This document shows positions 1-6,662 of a stretch of 13,866 nucleotides of DNA, one piece after another. Source of the stretch: Pseudomonadota bacterium (GTDB taxonomy: Bacteria; Desulfobacterota; Desulfovibrionia; Desulfovibrionales; Desulfovibrionaceae); the NCBI GenBank assembly GCA_023426275.1, contig JAFABC010000136.1, positions 1 to 13,866 on the forward strand, written 5' to 3'. Positions within the stretch are counted from its first letter, which is position 1; the number at the start of each line of letters is the position of its first letter. The notes beneath the pieces are model-generated. The model worked only from the letters and a program-made list of their open reading frames with translations, ran no database searches and was not told the origin of the DNA. The position numbers and the translations under genes were made by a program.

Positions 1-265
1 TGTAGTCGGCGTGGCCGGGGCAGTCGACATGGGCATAGTGGCGCTTGTCGGTCTCGTACTCGACGTGGGCCGTGGCAATGGTGATGCCGCGCTCTTTTTC
101 CTCGGGAGCCTTGTCGATCTGGTCGAAAGGAATGTACTCACCGAAGCCCTTGAGGCTGGCCAGACGCGTGATGGCGGCGGTCAGCGTAGTCTTGCCGTGG
201 TCGATGTGACCGATAGTGCCAATGTTGACGTGCGGCTTTTTCCGCTCGAATTTCGCCTTGCCCAT
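1..265 (-). CDS. tuf: Elongation factor Tu, N-terminal part (cut by window edge)
   Basis: EF-Tu is the GTPase that carries aminoacyl-tRNA to the ribosome. Only the first 88 codons are present; the rest lies beyond base 1. The visible part starts MGKAKFERKKPHVN and holds the P-loop GHIDHGKTT (residues 19-27), the switch-I sequence RGITIATAHVEY and the switch-II sequence DCPGHADY at the window edge, all typical of bacterial EF-Tu. The ATG at 263-265 is preceded by an AGGGGGA ribosome-binding site. It follows fusA by 67 bases on the same strand, the classic str-operon order. Identification is certain; the completeness of the gene cannot be judged. Confidence 0.96.
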   Translation of the reverse strand, partial: MGKAKFERKKPHVNIGTIGHIDHGKTTLTAAITRLASLKGFGEYIPFDQIDKAPEEKERGITIATAHVEYETDKRHYAHVDCPGHADY

Positions 266-312
266 GTCGTCCCCCTGAACTTCCGCCTCTGCGGATCGTT
301 AATGTTCCACCT

Positions 313-332
313 CGCCCGGATTGCCTCGGGCG
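313..332 (-). other. Small hairpin directly after the fusA stop codon
   Basis: Arms CGCCCG (313-318) and CGGGCG (327-332) pair perfectly around an 8-base loop, starting at the base next to the fusA stop. On the minus strand no T-run follows, so this does not look like an intrinsic terminator. It may stabilise the fusA message end or mark a processing point between fusA and tuf. A second short hairpin (CCGC-AGAG-GCGG) lies between it and the tuf ribosome-binding site. Confidence 0.35.
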
Positions 333-2405
333 TTATTTCTTCTTCATGATCTCTTCGGCCAGATTGGCCGGGACCTTCTCGTAATGGTCGAACTGCATGC
401 TGAAGGTGGCGCGGCCCTGCGATTTGGAGCGCAGGTCCGTGGCGTACCCGAACATGGAGGAAAGGGGCACATGGGCGGTGATGATCTGCGCCCCGGCCCG
501 GGAATCCATCTTGGCGATGCGGCCGCGACGGCCGTTCAAGTCGCCCATGACGTCGCCCATGTACTCTTCCGGGGTGACCACTTCCACGGCCATGATGGGT
601 TCGAGCAGCACCGGGGCGGCCTTGTTCACGGCCTCCTTGAAGCACTGGGAGGCGCAGATGAAAAACGCCTGCTCCGAGGAGTCGACTTCGTGATAGGAGC
701 CGAACACCAGCTTGGCCCGGACGTCGACCAGCGGGAAGCCCGCGATGACGCCGCCCTTCATGGCATTCTGGATGCCTTTGTCAACGGCCGGAATGTATTC
801 CTTGGGAATGACGCCGCCGACGATTTCATTGATGAACTCGTAGCCGCCGTCTTCCTTGGGCTCGATTTCCAGCACCACGTGACCGTACTGGCCGCGACCA
901 CCGGTCTGCTTGACGTAGCGCAGATCGTTTTTGACCGCCTTGGTGATGGTCTCGCGGTAGGCGACCTGCGGCGCGCCCACGTTGGCGTTGACGCCGAACT
1001 CGCGCATGAGCCGGTCGACGATGATCTCCAGGTGCAACTCACCCATGCCGGCGATCAGGGTCTGCCCGGACTCCTCGTCGGACTTGACGCGGAAGGACGG
1101 GTCTTCCTTGGCCAGCTTGCCGAGCGCCTGGGACAGCGTGTCGCGGTCGGCCTTGGTCTTGGGCTCGATGGCGACCTCGATGACGGGCTCGGGGATGTTG
1201 AGCGACTCCAGGGCCACGGGGCGGTTTTCCGCGCACAGCGTGTCGCCGGTGGAGGTGATCTTCATGCCCACGGCGGCCACGATGTCGCCGGCGTCAGCGG
1301 ATTTTATCTCTTCACGCTTGTTGGCGTGCATTTTCAGCAGGCGACCGACGCGTTCCTTCTTGCCGGTGTTGGCATTGAGCACGGTCATGCCGGACTCGAT
1401 GCGGCCGGAATAGATGCGCAGGAAGGTCAGGTGGCCGATAAACGGGTCGCTCATGAGCTTGAAGGCCAGGGCGGCCAGCGGCTGGGCCGGATCGCACGGG
1501 CACTCGATGATCTTTTCCTCGTCGTCGGGATCGTGGCCCTTGATGGGCGGGATATCGACAGGCGAAGGCAGATAGTCGACCACGGCGTCGAGCAGAGGCT
1601 GCACGCCCTTGTTCTTGAACGCCGAGCCGCACAGCACCGGGCAGATGGCCAGATTGATGGTGGCCTTGCGGATGCCGGCGATCAGTTCCTCGGGGGTGAG
1701 CTCCTCGCCACCGAGGTACTTCTCCATGAGGTCCTCGTCCTCTTCGGCGATGGACTCGACCATGTGCTGGTGCAGCTCTTCGTAGCGCTCCATCAGCTCG
1801 GCCGGGATGTCCTTGTAGACATACTCCTTGCCCAGGGACTCGGTATCGAAATAGACGGCCTTGCCCTGGATCATGTCCACCACGCCCTCGAAGTTCTCTT
1901 CGGCGCCGATGGGAATCTGCAGGGGCACGGGCTTGGCGCCCAGGCGGTCGCGGATCATGTCCACGCAACGGAAGAAGTCCGCGCCGACGCGGTCCATCTT
2001 GTTGACGAAGCTCATGCGCGGCACGTGATACCGCTCGGCCTGACGCCACACGGTTTCGGACTGGGGCTCAACGCCGGATACGGCGTCGAACACGGCGACC
2101 GCCCCGTCGAGGACACGCAGGGAACGCTCCACCTCGATGGTAAAATCCACGTGACCAGGCGTATCGATGATGTTGATCCGATGGTCCCGCCAAAAACAAG
2201 TCGTGGCGGCGGAGGTGATCGTAATGCCACGCTCCTGCTCCTGGACCATCCAGTCCATGGTGGCCTGGCCATCATGGACTTCGCCTATCTTGTGCGACAC
2301 CCCGGTGTAATAAAGAATACGTTCGGTGGTGGTCGTCTTCCCGGCATCGATGTGGGCCATGATGCCGATATTGCGTTGCCGCTCAATGGGTACAGTCTTA
2401 GACAC
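333..2405 (-). CDS. fusA: Elongation factor G
   Basis: EF-G is the ribosomal translocase GTPase, which also acts in ribosome recycling. The protein is 690 residues, normal for the family. Visible GTPase motifs are AHIDAGKTTTT (residues 17-27), RGITIT (59-64), DTPGH (81-85) and NKMD (135-138), followed by the usual later domains including the conserved GMGELHLEIIVDRL stretch. The start is GTG at 2403-2405, followed by TCT AAG ACT (Ser-Lys-Thr), with an AAGGAT ribosome-binding site upstream. It lies 18 bases after rpsG and 67 bases before tuf, so it is co-transcribed in the str operon. The long open frame on the opposite strand is a shadow of this gene's GC-rich codon use. Nothing looks broken or unusual. 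Confidence 0.98.
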   Translation of the reverse strand: MSKTVPIERQRNIGIMAHIDAGKTTTTERILYYTGVSHKIGEVHDGQATMDWMVQEQERGITITSAATTCFWRDHRINIIDTPGHVDFTIEVERSLRVLDGAVAVFDAVSGVEPQSETVWRQAERYHVPRMSFVNKMDRVGADFFRCVDMIRDRLGAKPVPLQIPIGAEENFEGVVDMIQGKAVYFDTESLGKEYVYKDIPAELMERYEELHQHMVESIAEEDEDLMEKYLGGEELTPEELIAGIRKATINLAICPVLCGSAFKNKGVQPLLDAVVDYLPSPVDIPPIKGHDPDDEEKIIECPCDPAQPLAALAFKLMSDPFIGHLTFLRIYSGRIESGMTVLNANTGKKERVGRLLKMHANKREEIKSADAGDIVAAVGMKITSTGDTLCAENRPVALESLNIPEPVIEVAIEPKTKADRDTLSQALGKLAKEDPSFRVKSDEESGQTLIAGMGELHLEIIVDRLMREFGVNANVGAPQVAYRETITKAVKNDLRYVKQTGGRGQYGHVVLEIEPKEDGGYEFINEIVGGVIPKEYIPAVDKGIQNAMKGGVIAGFPLVDVRAKLVFGSYHEVDSSEQAFFICASQCFKEAVNKAAPVLLEPIMAVEVVTPEEYMGDVMGDLNGRRGRIAKMDSRAGAQIITAHVPLSSMFGYATDLRSKSQGRATFSMQFDHYEKVPANLAEEIMKKK

Positions 2406-2423
2406 GACGCTATCCTTGTGCGA

Positions 2424-2894
2424 CTACCACCGGTAATGGGCAAACGCCTTGTTGGCGTCGGCCATGCGGTGCGTATCCTCTTTCTTTTTCACGGCTCCGC
2501 CGCGATTGTGATAGGCGTCCAGCAGTTCGCCCGACAACTTCTCCGCCATGCCCTTTTCACCGCGCGAACGGGCGTTGCCGACCAGCCAGCGCAGAGCCAG
2601 GGTCAGCTGCCGCTCGGGGCGCACTTCCATGGGCACCTGGTAAGTGGCGCCGCCGACCCGGCGGGGCTTGACTTCCATGTGCGGTTTGACGTTGGCCACG
2701 GCCTTCTCGAAAGCCTTGAGCGGATCCTCGCCCGACTTTTCGGCCAGCACGTCGACGGCCTTGTAGAACAGGCCTTCGGCCACGCCTTTCTTCCCGTCGT
2801 ACATCAGACGGTTGATAAACTTGGTCACCAGATGGCTGCCGAACTTGGGATCGGGCAGCACCGAGCGCTTTGAAACGGGACCTTTACGCGGCAT
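2424..2894 (-). CDS. rpsG: 30S ribosomal protein S7
   Basis: S7 starts assembly of the 30S head, binding the 3' major domain of 16S rRNA and lining the E site. At 156 residues it matches the usual bacterial length. It begins MPRKGPVSKR and carries the family sequences FINRLMYDGKKG, KPRRVGGATYQVP and the C-terminal KKEDTHRMADANKAFAHYRW. It is 24 bases downstream of rpsL and 18 bases upstream of fusA on the same strand, the standard str-operon arrangement. In bacteria such as E. coli S7 represses translation of this operon; no specific operator could be confirmed here by eye. Confidence 0.98.
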   Translation of the reverse strand: MPRKGPVSKRSVLPDPKFGSHLVTKFINRLMYDGKKGVAEGLFYKAVDVLAEKSGEDPLKAFEKAVANVKPHMEVKPRRVGGATYQVPMEVRPERQLTLALRWLVGNARSRGEKGMAEKLSGELLDAYHNRGGAVKKKEDTHRMADANKAFAHYRW

Positions 2895-2918
2895 ACGCGT
2901 CTTCTCCTTTCACCGGAA

Positions 2919-3290
2919 TTACTTGGGCCGCTTGGCGCCGTACTTGGAACGGCCCTGGCGACGATCGGCCACGCCGGCGGTGTCGAGCGTGCCGCGAATG
3001 ATATGATACCGGACACCGGGAAGGTCCTTCACACGGCCGCCCCGGATCATCACCACCGAGTGCTCCTGCAGGTTGTGGCCTTCACCCGGAATGTACGACG
3101 TCACCTCGATGCCGTTGGTCAAACGCACGCGGGCGACTTTGCGCAAGGCCGAGTTGGGCTTTTTCGGCGTGGTGGTGTACACGCGGGTACACACCCCCCG
3201 GCGCTGCGGGCAGGCTTGCAGGGCGGGCGTTTTGCGGCGCTTGAGCACCTTGGCCCGCTCCTTGCGGATAAGTTGATTGATCGTGGGCAT
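2919..3290 (-). CDS. rpsL: 30S ribosomal protein S12
   Basis: S12 sits at the decoding centre and affects translational accuracy. The 123-residue product is close to the 124 of E. coli and starts MPTINQLIRKER. The two streptomycin-relevant loops are intact: TTTPKKPNS with Lys43 and GGRVKDLPGVRYH with Lys88 (numbering from Met1). The sequence therefore carries the wild-type, drug-sensitive residues. Asp89, the residue modified by RimO in many bacteria, is also present. It is the first gene of the operon, 47 bases downstream of the predicted -10 box, with a GGAG ribosome-binding site before the ATG. rpoB/rpoC are not directly upstream. Confidence 0.98.
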   Translation of the reverse strand: MPTINQLIRKERAKVLKRRKTPALQACPQRRGVCTRVYTTTPKKPNSALRKVARVRLTNGIEVTSYIPGEGHNLQEHSVVMIRGGRVKDLPGVRYHIIRGTLDTAGVADRRQGRSKYGAKRPK

Positions 3291-3337
3291 AGCCGTCTCC
3301 GTTCAAAAATAATCGTAGTGTATGGCAAAGACAGAGG

Positions 3338-3366
3338 CATATAGACCCATCGCCTTGCCGTGTCAA
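3338..3366 (-). promoter_or_regulatory. Sigma70-type promoter of the str operon
   Basis: Read on the minus strand, a perfect -35 box TTGACA (3361-3366) is followed after exactly 17 bases by TATATG (3338-3343), four of six matches to the -10 consensus. Transcription should start near 3331, about 40 bases before the rpsL ATG. It lies between the terminator of the upstream gene and rpsL, where an operon promoter is expected. Confidence 0.75.
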
Positions 3367-3386
3367 GCGGCAATGGGACTGCCAAC

Positions 3387-3426
3387 AAAAAAAACGAGCC
3401 CTCCCACCCCGTGCGGGCGGGAGGGC
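3387..3426 (-). terminator. Intrinsic terminator of the outer-membrane protein gene
   Basis: Arms around 3398-3405 (GCCCTCCC) and 3419-3426 (GGGAGGGC) form a GC-rich hairpin. On the minus strand it is followed by an eight-base T-run (A-run at 3387-3394 on the plus strand). It sits 35 bases past the stop of the gene at 3462 and just upstream of the str promoter, insulating the two units. Confidence 0.88.
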
Positions 3427-3461
3427 TTGACTTGTTACCCTAGTTGTCCGGGTTTGTCAGC

Positions 3462-4043
3462 CTAGAAAGTGATGCGAATGCCGGCATGACCACCCCAGGC
3501 ATCCAGGCCCTGGTTGTCAAAGCCGATGCGCTGATAGCGGCCGGTCACCTCGAAAGCCACGTTCTGGGCCACATTGACGACAAAACCCACATCCACGGGC
3601 AGGGTCGGGTTGTTGTAATTCCCCTGACCGCCGTTGATGTAGTACGGGATGCGGTCGCCGGCGAACAGGCCACCGATACCGGTGCCGATGAAAAAGGCGG
3701 CCTTTTCCGTGTGCACCGGGTAGAACCGCACCAGGGCGTTGGCGCCGAAAGCCCACGGATTGGAGGTGTAGCCGCTACGGCCCACGGCATCACGCTGCTG
3801 GTCGAACGAATAGGCCAGAGCCTCCACGCCGAGAGACAGACCGTCCATCACGAAGTAGCTTCCGCTCGCGCCGAAGGTGATGATGGAGTTGATCTGCTTC
3901 TGGCTGGTCCCGTAGACACCGAATTCAGGCTGCAGATAAAACGTTCCCGCCTCGCCAATGGCGTAGGAGCGGGACGGCAGCGCCGTCAAGCCGAGCATGA
4001 CGGCCATCACCAGCATCAAAATTTTTTGCAAACGCGCATTCAT
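3462..4043 (-). CDS. Secreted outer-membrane beta-barrel protein, PagL-like
   Basis: The product is 193 residues. Residues 1-28 are a signal peptide (basic start, hydrophobic core, PSRSYA before the probable cut). The mature part has alternating beta-strand patterns and ends in Phe (GIRITF), as expected for a barrel inserted by the BAM complex. The layout, with NPWAFGANALVRFYP, then a GTGIGGLFAGDRIP strand, then GRYQRIGFDNQGLDAWGG, recalls the lipid A deacylase PagL/acyloxyacyl hydrolase family. However, the position where PagL has His-x-Ser reads Arg-Ile-Gly (172-174), so catalysis is doubtful. The start is chosen at 4041-4043 because AAGGAGGAA lies six bases upstream; an in-frame ATG eight codons earlier lacks this. 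It is alone between two terminator/promoter boundaries. Barrel assignment is good; family assignment is tentative. Confidence 0.8.
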   Translation of the reverse strand: MNARLQKILMLVMAVMLGLTALPSRSYAIGEAGTFYLQPEFGVYGTSQKQINSIITFGASGSYFVMDGLSLGVEALAYSFDQQRDAVGRSGYTSNPWAFGANALVRFYPVHTEKAAFFIGTGIGGLFAGDRIPYYINGGQGNYNNPTLPVDVGFVVNVAQNVAFEVTGRYQRIGFDNQGLDAWGGHAGIRITF

Positions 4044-4358
4044 GGCCTTCCTCCTTGAGTACCTCAAACCGTTAACCTTTTTTCCGTTGGCGATACGGCC
4101 ACGTTTTTTTGCCTCTGGCCGAAAAGGCCATTCCCGGCGCGCGGTCGTCTGGAGTTAGACATAAGTCGCCTCCGGGACTTGACCAGGGGTGGACGCCTTT
4201 TTCCCCAACGGTGCGGCGTCGCCCCGAACTCCATGCGTTTTCCTTTTAGCAGACAGGGTTGCGGTGCGCAAGCGATGTGACGCCCCCGTGACAACCTTGC
4301 CCTCCCCGTCCGCTTCCGCTACTCCCTTTTTCATACACATTTCCCCGGGAGGACCACG
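4044..4358. other. Gene-free divergent region between barrel gene and small helical protein
   Basis: This 315-base stretch separates two diverging genes and should hold both promoters, but I could not pick a convincing -35/-10 pair on either strand. It contains T-runs near 4079 and 4105. A small hairpin near 4115-4132 (CTGGCC/GGCCAT-type arms) has no T-run after it on either strand, and a short inverted repeat TTGCG-GTG-CGCAA lies at 4259-4271. Short frames inside it show no family features and appear to be chance. The plus-strand gene has GGGAGG just before its ATG. Confidence 0.6.
4048..4056 (-). promoter_or_regulatory. Ribosome-binding site fixing the barrel gene start
   Basis: AAGGAGGAA on the minus strand ends a few bases before the ATG at 4041-4043. 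This supports that start over the longer in-frame ATG at 4065-4067. Confidence 0.8.
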
Positions 4359-4643
4359 ATGGACGACAAGAAGCCGTTTGGCGTCGACATGGAAGAACTG
4401 CTCGAAGAGTACAAGGCCAAAATCGAGGCCGCCCGGGAAACGGCCAAGAAAAAGGGCCCCGACTCCTTCGAACGGTGGGCCGGGGAACTCGAACACATGC
4501 TCGAAAAATACGACAAGGCCCGCTACAAGCTGACGCTGCTGCGCAAGGGCGGGGGCGACGCCCTGACCGAACTGCGGGAAGGTTTCGAGGGCGCCCTGTC
4601 CGAACTCAAGGCCGCCATCCTCCGGGCCAAGGACAAATTCTAG
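4359..4643 (+). CDS. Small charged helical protein, possible stress-response coiled-coil family
   Basis: The 94-residue product is almost wholly alpha-helical and very rich in Lys, Glu and Ala, with no signal peptide or membrane segment, so it is probably cytoplasmic. Residues 10-35 and 42-65 show heptad-like spacing of Leu/Met/Tyr. The C-terminal half (YDKARYKLTLLRKGGGD followed by LTELREGFEGALSELKAA and a final KDKF) resembles the small coiled-coil proteins annotated as Sll1863-type stress response proteins, which end in a Leu-rich helix, a Gly-rich turn and a second helix with a terminal Lys-Phe. That resemblance is from memory. GGGAGG precedes the ATG. It stands alone on the plus strand, with unrelated genes on both sides. 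Confidence 0.75.
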   Translation: MDDKKPFGVDMEELLEEYKAKIEAARETAKKKGPDSFERWAGELEHMLEKYDKARYKLTLLRKGGGDALTELREGFEGALSELKAAILRAKDKF

Positions 4644-4645
4644 CC

Positions 4646-4708
4646 TTCGCGGGCCGCACGGCCCCCCCCCGCCGTCCTGCCCGGGCCCGCCGGGGCGCGT
4701 CCCGCGAA
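4646..4708 (+). terminator. Possible GC-rich hairpin terminator after the small helical protein
   Basis: Arms TTCGCGGG (4646-4653) and CCCGCGAA (4701-4708) are perfect complements enclosing a very GC-rich interior that can fold further (a C9 tract at 4662-4670 against later G-runs). The stem opens three bases past the stop at 4643. Only ATTT follows rather than a proper T-run, so termination is uncertain. Confidence 0.35.
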
Positions 4709-4749
4709 ATTTCCGCCCCACCCCGGCGCGCCAGACGGCCCTTTCCGCA

Positions 4750-5142
4750 TCACAGGCCGGGCCAGACGTGGATGAGGTGCCCCGCTTCCCAGACAAGCAC
4801 CAGCAACCAGAAGGCGATGCCGATGCCCGCGCCGGCCGCGGCCATGTCCTTGATGGCCTTGATGCGGCGGTCTTCCTTGGCGACAAGGAAGTCACACACC
4901 CCTTCGATGGCCGAATTGACCAGTTCCAGGGCCAGCATCTGTCCCGTGGCCACGAGTACGAGCAAAAAATCCCGCCAATAGCCGATCCAGGCGAAGACGG
5001 CCAGGACGACGAGCGACCCCGCCACCTTCCAGGCCACGCTCACATCGTAGACAATCGCGAAACGCAGCCCCGACAGGATCACCAGCAATTTTCGGATCGG
5101 GTGCCAGCCCGGCTCCCCGGTCCCCAGAAACTTGTTGCGCAT
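4750..5142 (-). CDS. dgkA: DgkA-family membrane lipid kinase (diacylglycerol or undecaprenol kinase)
   Basis: Enzymes of this family phosphorylate diacylglycerol, or undecaprenol in many bacteria, with ATP at the inner membrane. The 130-residue protein has three hydrophobic segments (about 42-52, 57-72 and 103-118). It carries the signature ELVNSAIEGVCD with Glu73, Asn76, Glu80 and Asp84, then IKAIKDMAAAGAG with Lys98-Asp99. These residues have the same spacing as Glu69, Asn72, Glu76, Asp80, Lys94 and Asp95 of E. coli DgkA, so it should be active. The ATG at 5140-5142 is preferred over an upstream in-frame ATG (5203-5205) because GGAAGG lies just before it and the extra 21 residues are not family-like. 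Which lipid is used cannot be told from sequence. Confidence 0.9.
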   Translation of the reverse strand: MRNKFLGTGEPGWHPIRKLLVILSGLRFAIVYDVSVAWKVAGSLVVLAVFAWIGYWRDFLLVLVATGQMLALELVNSAIEGVCDFLVAKEDRRIKAIKDMAAAGAGIGIAFWLLVLVWEAGHLIHVWPGL

Positions 5143-5271
5143 ACCGCCTTCCAGGCTCCGGTCACACAAAAAGCACCGCCAGGGGCGCGATGCACACCCG
5201 CACATTTTTGCGCGGCGCGAGGCAGCGCCGGCCTTTAACCGTTTTTCGCATGTCCGGCACAGGCTGCCAAG

Positions 5272-5299
5272 AAAAAAGGCGGTCCCGTCAGGAACCGCC
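5272..5299 (-). terminator. Intrinsic terminator of the repeat-protein gene
   Basis: On the minus strand, GGCGGT-TCC pairs with GGGACCGCC around a short loop (5278-5299) and is followed by six T's (A-run at 5272-5277 on the plus strand). It lies about 30 bases past the stop of the gene at 5330, separating it from dgkA. Confidence 0.8.
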
Positions 5300-5329
5300 T
5301 TGGCCGTCTCGGGGCGCGCGAGCGCGCCT

Positions 5330-6466
5330 TCACGCCTCCAGGTTCAACCCGCCGTCAGCGCCCAGGTTCATGCCCGTCTGCTGCTGGTTGCCGTAGGCAT
5401 TGAAGCGGTTGGCCGCGTATTGGGACAACACGCCGGCCAGCCCGTCCTCGCCATCCAGGTTCGAACCATAGCTGTCGCCGGAAGCCGTGGTGGAGACCGG
5501 AATCTCCTTGACGGTCTGGCTGACGATATTGCCGTCGGCATCGGTCACCGTGGTGGTCTGCTCGATGCCCTTGTCCGTGAAGGTCATGGACACGGTGGTC
5601 GTGGTTTCGTCGTCATCGTCGGAGGAAGACGACGAGCCGGACGCGCCCGAGGACCCCTGCGCGCTTTCGGACGCATCGGCGCTGTCCGTCGTTGTGGTCC
5701 CGTCGGCAGCGGCCGTGGTCGTCGGCGCGGTGACGGAGGAGGTCCTGGACACCAGCGTGCCATCGGCGTCGAAGCTGGCGCTTTCGGTCGCGGACCCGCC
5801 GTCGGGACCATTGCTGGTCGTGCTCCGAGTGACGGACCCGTCCTCGGCGGTCAATTCGGTTCCGGTCGCCAGCACGGTGCCGTCGGCGGCGGTCAGGGTG
5901 CTCGTGACCAGAAAGCCGTCATCGGTATTTTCGCCGGTGATGGTCCGGGTGGTGGTCGCGCCCGACGGGTCGGTCATGGTGATGGTCGTGGTGAAGGTGC
6001 CGTCCTCGTTTTGCACGGTTTCTTCGGTCCCGACCTCGTTGCCGTCGGCATCGCTCAGGGTGACGGTGTTCGTGGTGGAGCCGTCGTCGTTTTCGGTGGA
6101 GGTTTCGGAGCGGGTCAGCCCCCCTCCCCCGCTTCCTTCCATGGCTCCGGTCGGCGGAGGCGGCGGCATTTCACTGTTGCCGCCCTGCCCGGCCATGGTC
6201 AGGGTCCCGGTGTCCATATCGTAGCCCAGAGAGCCGTTGCCCTCCAGCATGGCCGATAATATGTCGTTGAAGCTTCCGAAGGACTGCGACGAGGCAGTCG
6301 CGGAAGTTGTTGCCGACGCGTCGTCGGTGGCGTCGCTTCCCTGCGACAGGAGACTGAGTGCGGACGTCTGTGCCTGGCCCGTCGTCGTCGTGGACTGACC
6401 ATAGCCGGCCAGCAGTTGTTGCAGCCACAAGTCGCTGGCGGATTGCCCTATGGACGCAACGCTCAT
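5330..6466 (-). CDS. Acidic Thr/Ser/Asp-rich repeat protein of unknown function
   Basis: I do not recognise this 378-residue protein. Residues 1-25 (MSVASIGQSASDLWLQQLL) form an amphipathic rather than secretory start. A linker rich in Thr/Ser/Ala follows, then FNDILSAMLEGNGSLGYD, a PPPPP stretch (101-105) and GGGG. From about 128 to 256 a degenerate unit recurs: Asp-Gly (or Ser-Gly) followed by alternating Thr/Val, with the Gly at 129, 142, 156, 169, 184, 196, 210, 223, 236 and 256, i.e. every 13-14 residues. A Ser/Asp-rich spacer (271-287, including SSSSSDDDD) leads to one more DADGN unit (309-313) and a C-terminal segment LSQYAANRFNAYGN. The regular Asp-Gly turns suggest stacked beta-hairpins, possibly surface-exposed. 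The start at 6464-6466 has GGGAGGT six bases upstream; the ATG at 6470-6472 would be too close to it. It is a single-gene unit with its own promoter candidate and terminator. Confidence 0.85.
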   Translation of the reverse strand: MSVASIGQSASDLWLQQLLAGYGQSTTTTGQAQTSALSLLSQGSDATDDASATTSATASSQSFGSFNDILSAMLEGNGSLGYDMDTGTLTMAGQGGNSEMPPPPPTGAMEGSGGGGLTRSETSTENDDGSTTNTVTLSDADGNEVGTEETVQNEDGTFTTTITMTDPSGATTTRTITGENTDDGFLVTSTLTAADGTVLATGTELTAEDGSVTRSTTSNGPDGGSATESASFDADGTLVSRTSSVTAPTTTAAADGTTTTDSADASESAQGSSGASGSSSSSDDDDETTTTVSMTFTDKGIEQTTTVTDADGNIVSQTVKEIPVSTTASGDSYGSNLDGEDGLAGVLSQYAANRFNAYGNQQQTGMNLGADGGLNLEA

Positions 6467-6472
6467 GTCCAT

Positions 6473-6479
6473 ACCTCCC
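6473..6479 (-). promoter_or_regulatory. Ribosome-binding site fixing the repeat-protein start
   Basis: GGGAGGT on the minus strand lies six bases before the ATG at 6464-6466 and directly touches the alternative ATG at 6470-6472. The shorter product starting MSVASIG is therefore favoured. Confidence 0.7.
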
Positions 6480-6527
6480 GGGGGGCGGGAAATTTTTGCC
6501 GGGCGAAACGCTCCCCACCAGGGAAGT

Positions 6528-6544
6528 GGCAAAATATGTTCCTG
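6528..6544 (-). promoter_or_regulatory. Candidate sigma54 (-24/-12) promoter of the repeat-protein gene
   Basis: The minus strand reads CAGGAACATATTTTGCC. It has the obligatory GG-N10-GC spacing of RpoN promoters, an intact TTGC at -12 and a partial match (CAGGAACA against YTGGCACG) at -24. Transcription would begin near 6517, about 50 bases before the ATG. No enhancer-binding protein gene is in the window. A chance match cannot be excluded. Confidence 0.4.
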
Positions 6545-6607
6545 AAATGGCAGGATGTTCCAGACGCGGGCCGTGACGAAAGGTTACAAGCAAGGCGCGC
6601 GCCAAAC

Positions 6608-6640
6608 AAAAAGCCCGGTCCGGCGTGCGCCGGACCGGGC
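6608..6640 (-). terminator. Strong intrinsic terminator of the liv operon
   Basis: GCCCGGTCCGGC and GCCGGACCGGGC (6613-6640) form a perfect 12-bp stem with a four-base loop. On the minus strand it is followed by TTTTTG (A-run at 6608-6612). It lies 22 bases beyond the livF stop and ends the transporter operon. Confidence 0.92.
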
Positions 6641-6662
6641 CGTCTGGTCGCGAAAACGACGA

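Noticed and set aside
321..2873. 850-codon open frame on the plus strand opposite fusA and rpsG
   Set aside because: It is antisense to two certain genes in GC-rich DNA; the translation is rich in His, Gly, Asp and Leu with no domain, and it has no plausible start signal.
4105..4132. T-run plus hairpin in the 4044-4358 gap, considered as a terminator
   Set aside because: On the plus strand the T-run precedes the stem, and on the minus strand the stem is followed by A's, so neither orientation fits an intrinsic terminator.
4064..4294. Short minus-strand frame upstream of the barrel gene
   Set aside because: It has no ribosome-binding site and low-information sequence, and it lies over the expected promoter region.
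5132..6259. 375-codon plus-strand open frame opposite the repeat protein
   Set aside because: It is a Gly/Arg/His-rich shadow created by the repeated GTC/TCG codons of the minus-strand gene. The minus-strand frame has a good ribosome-binding site, an ordered repeat and a terminator.
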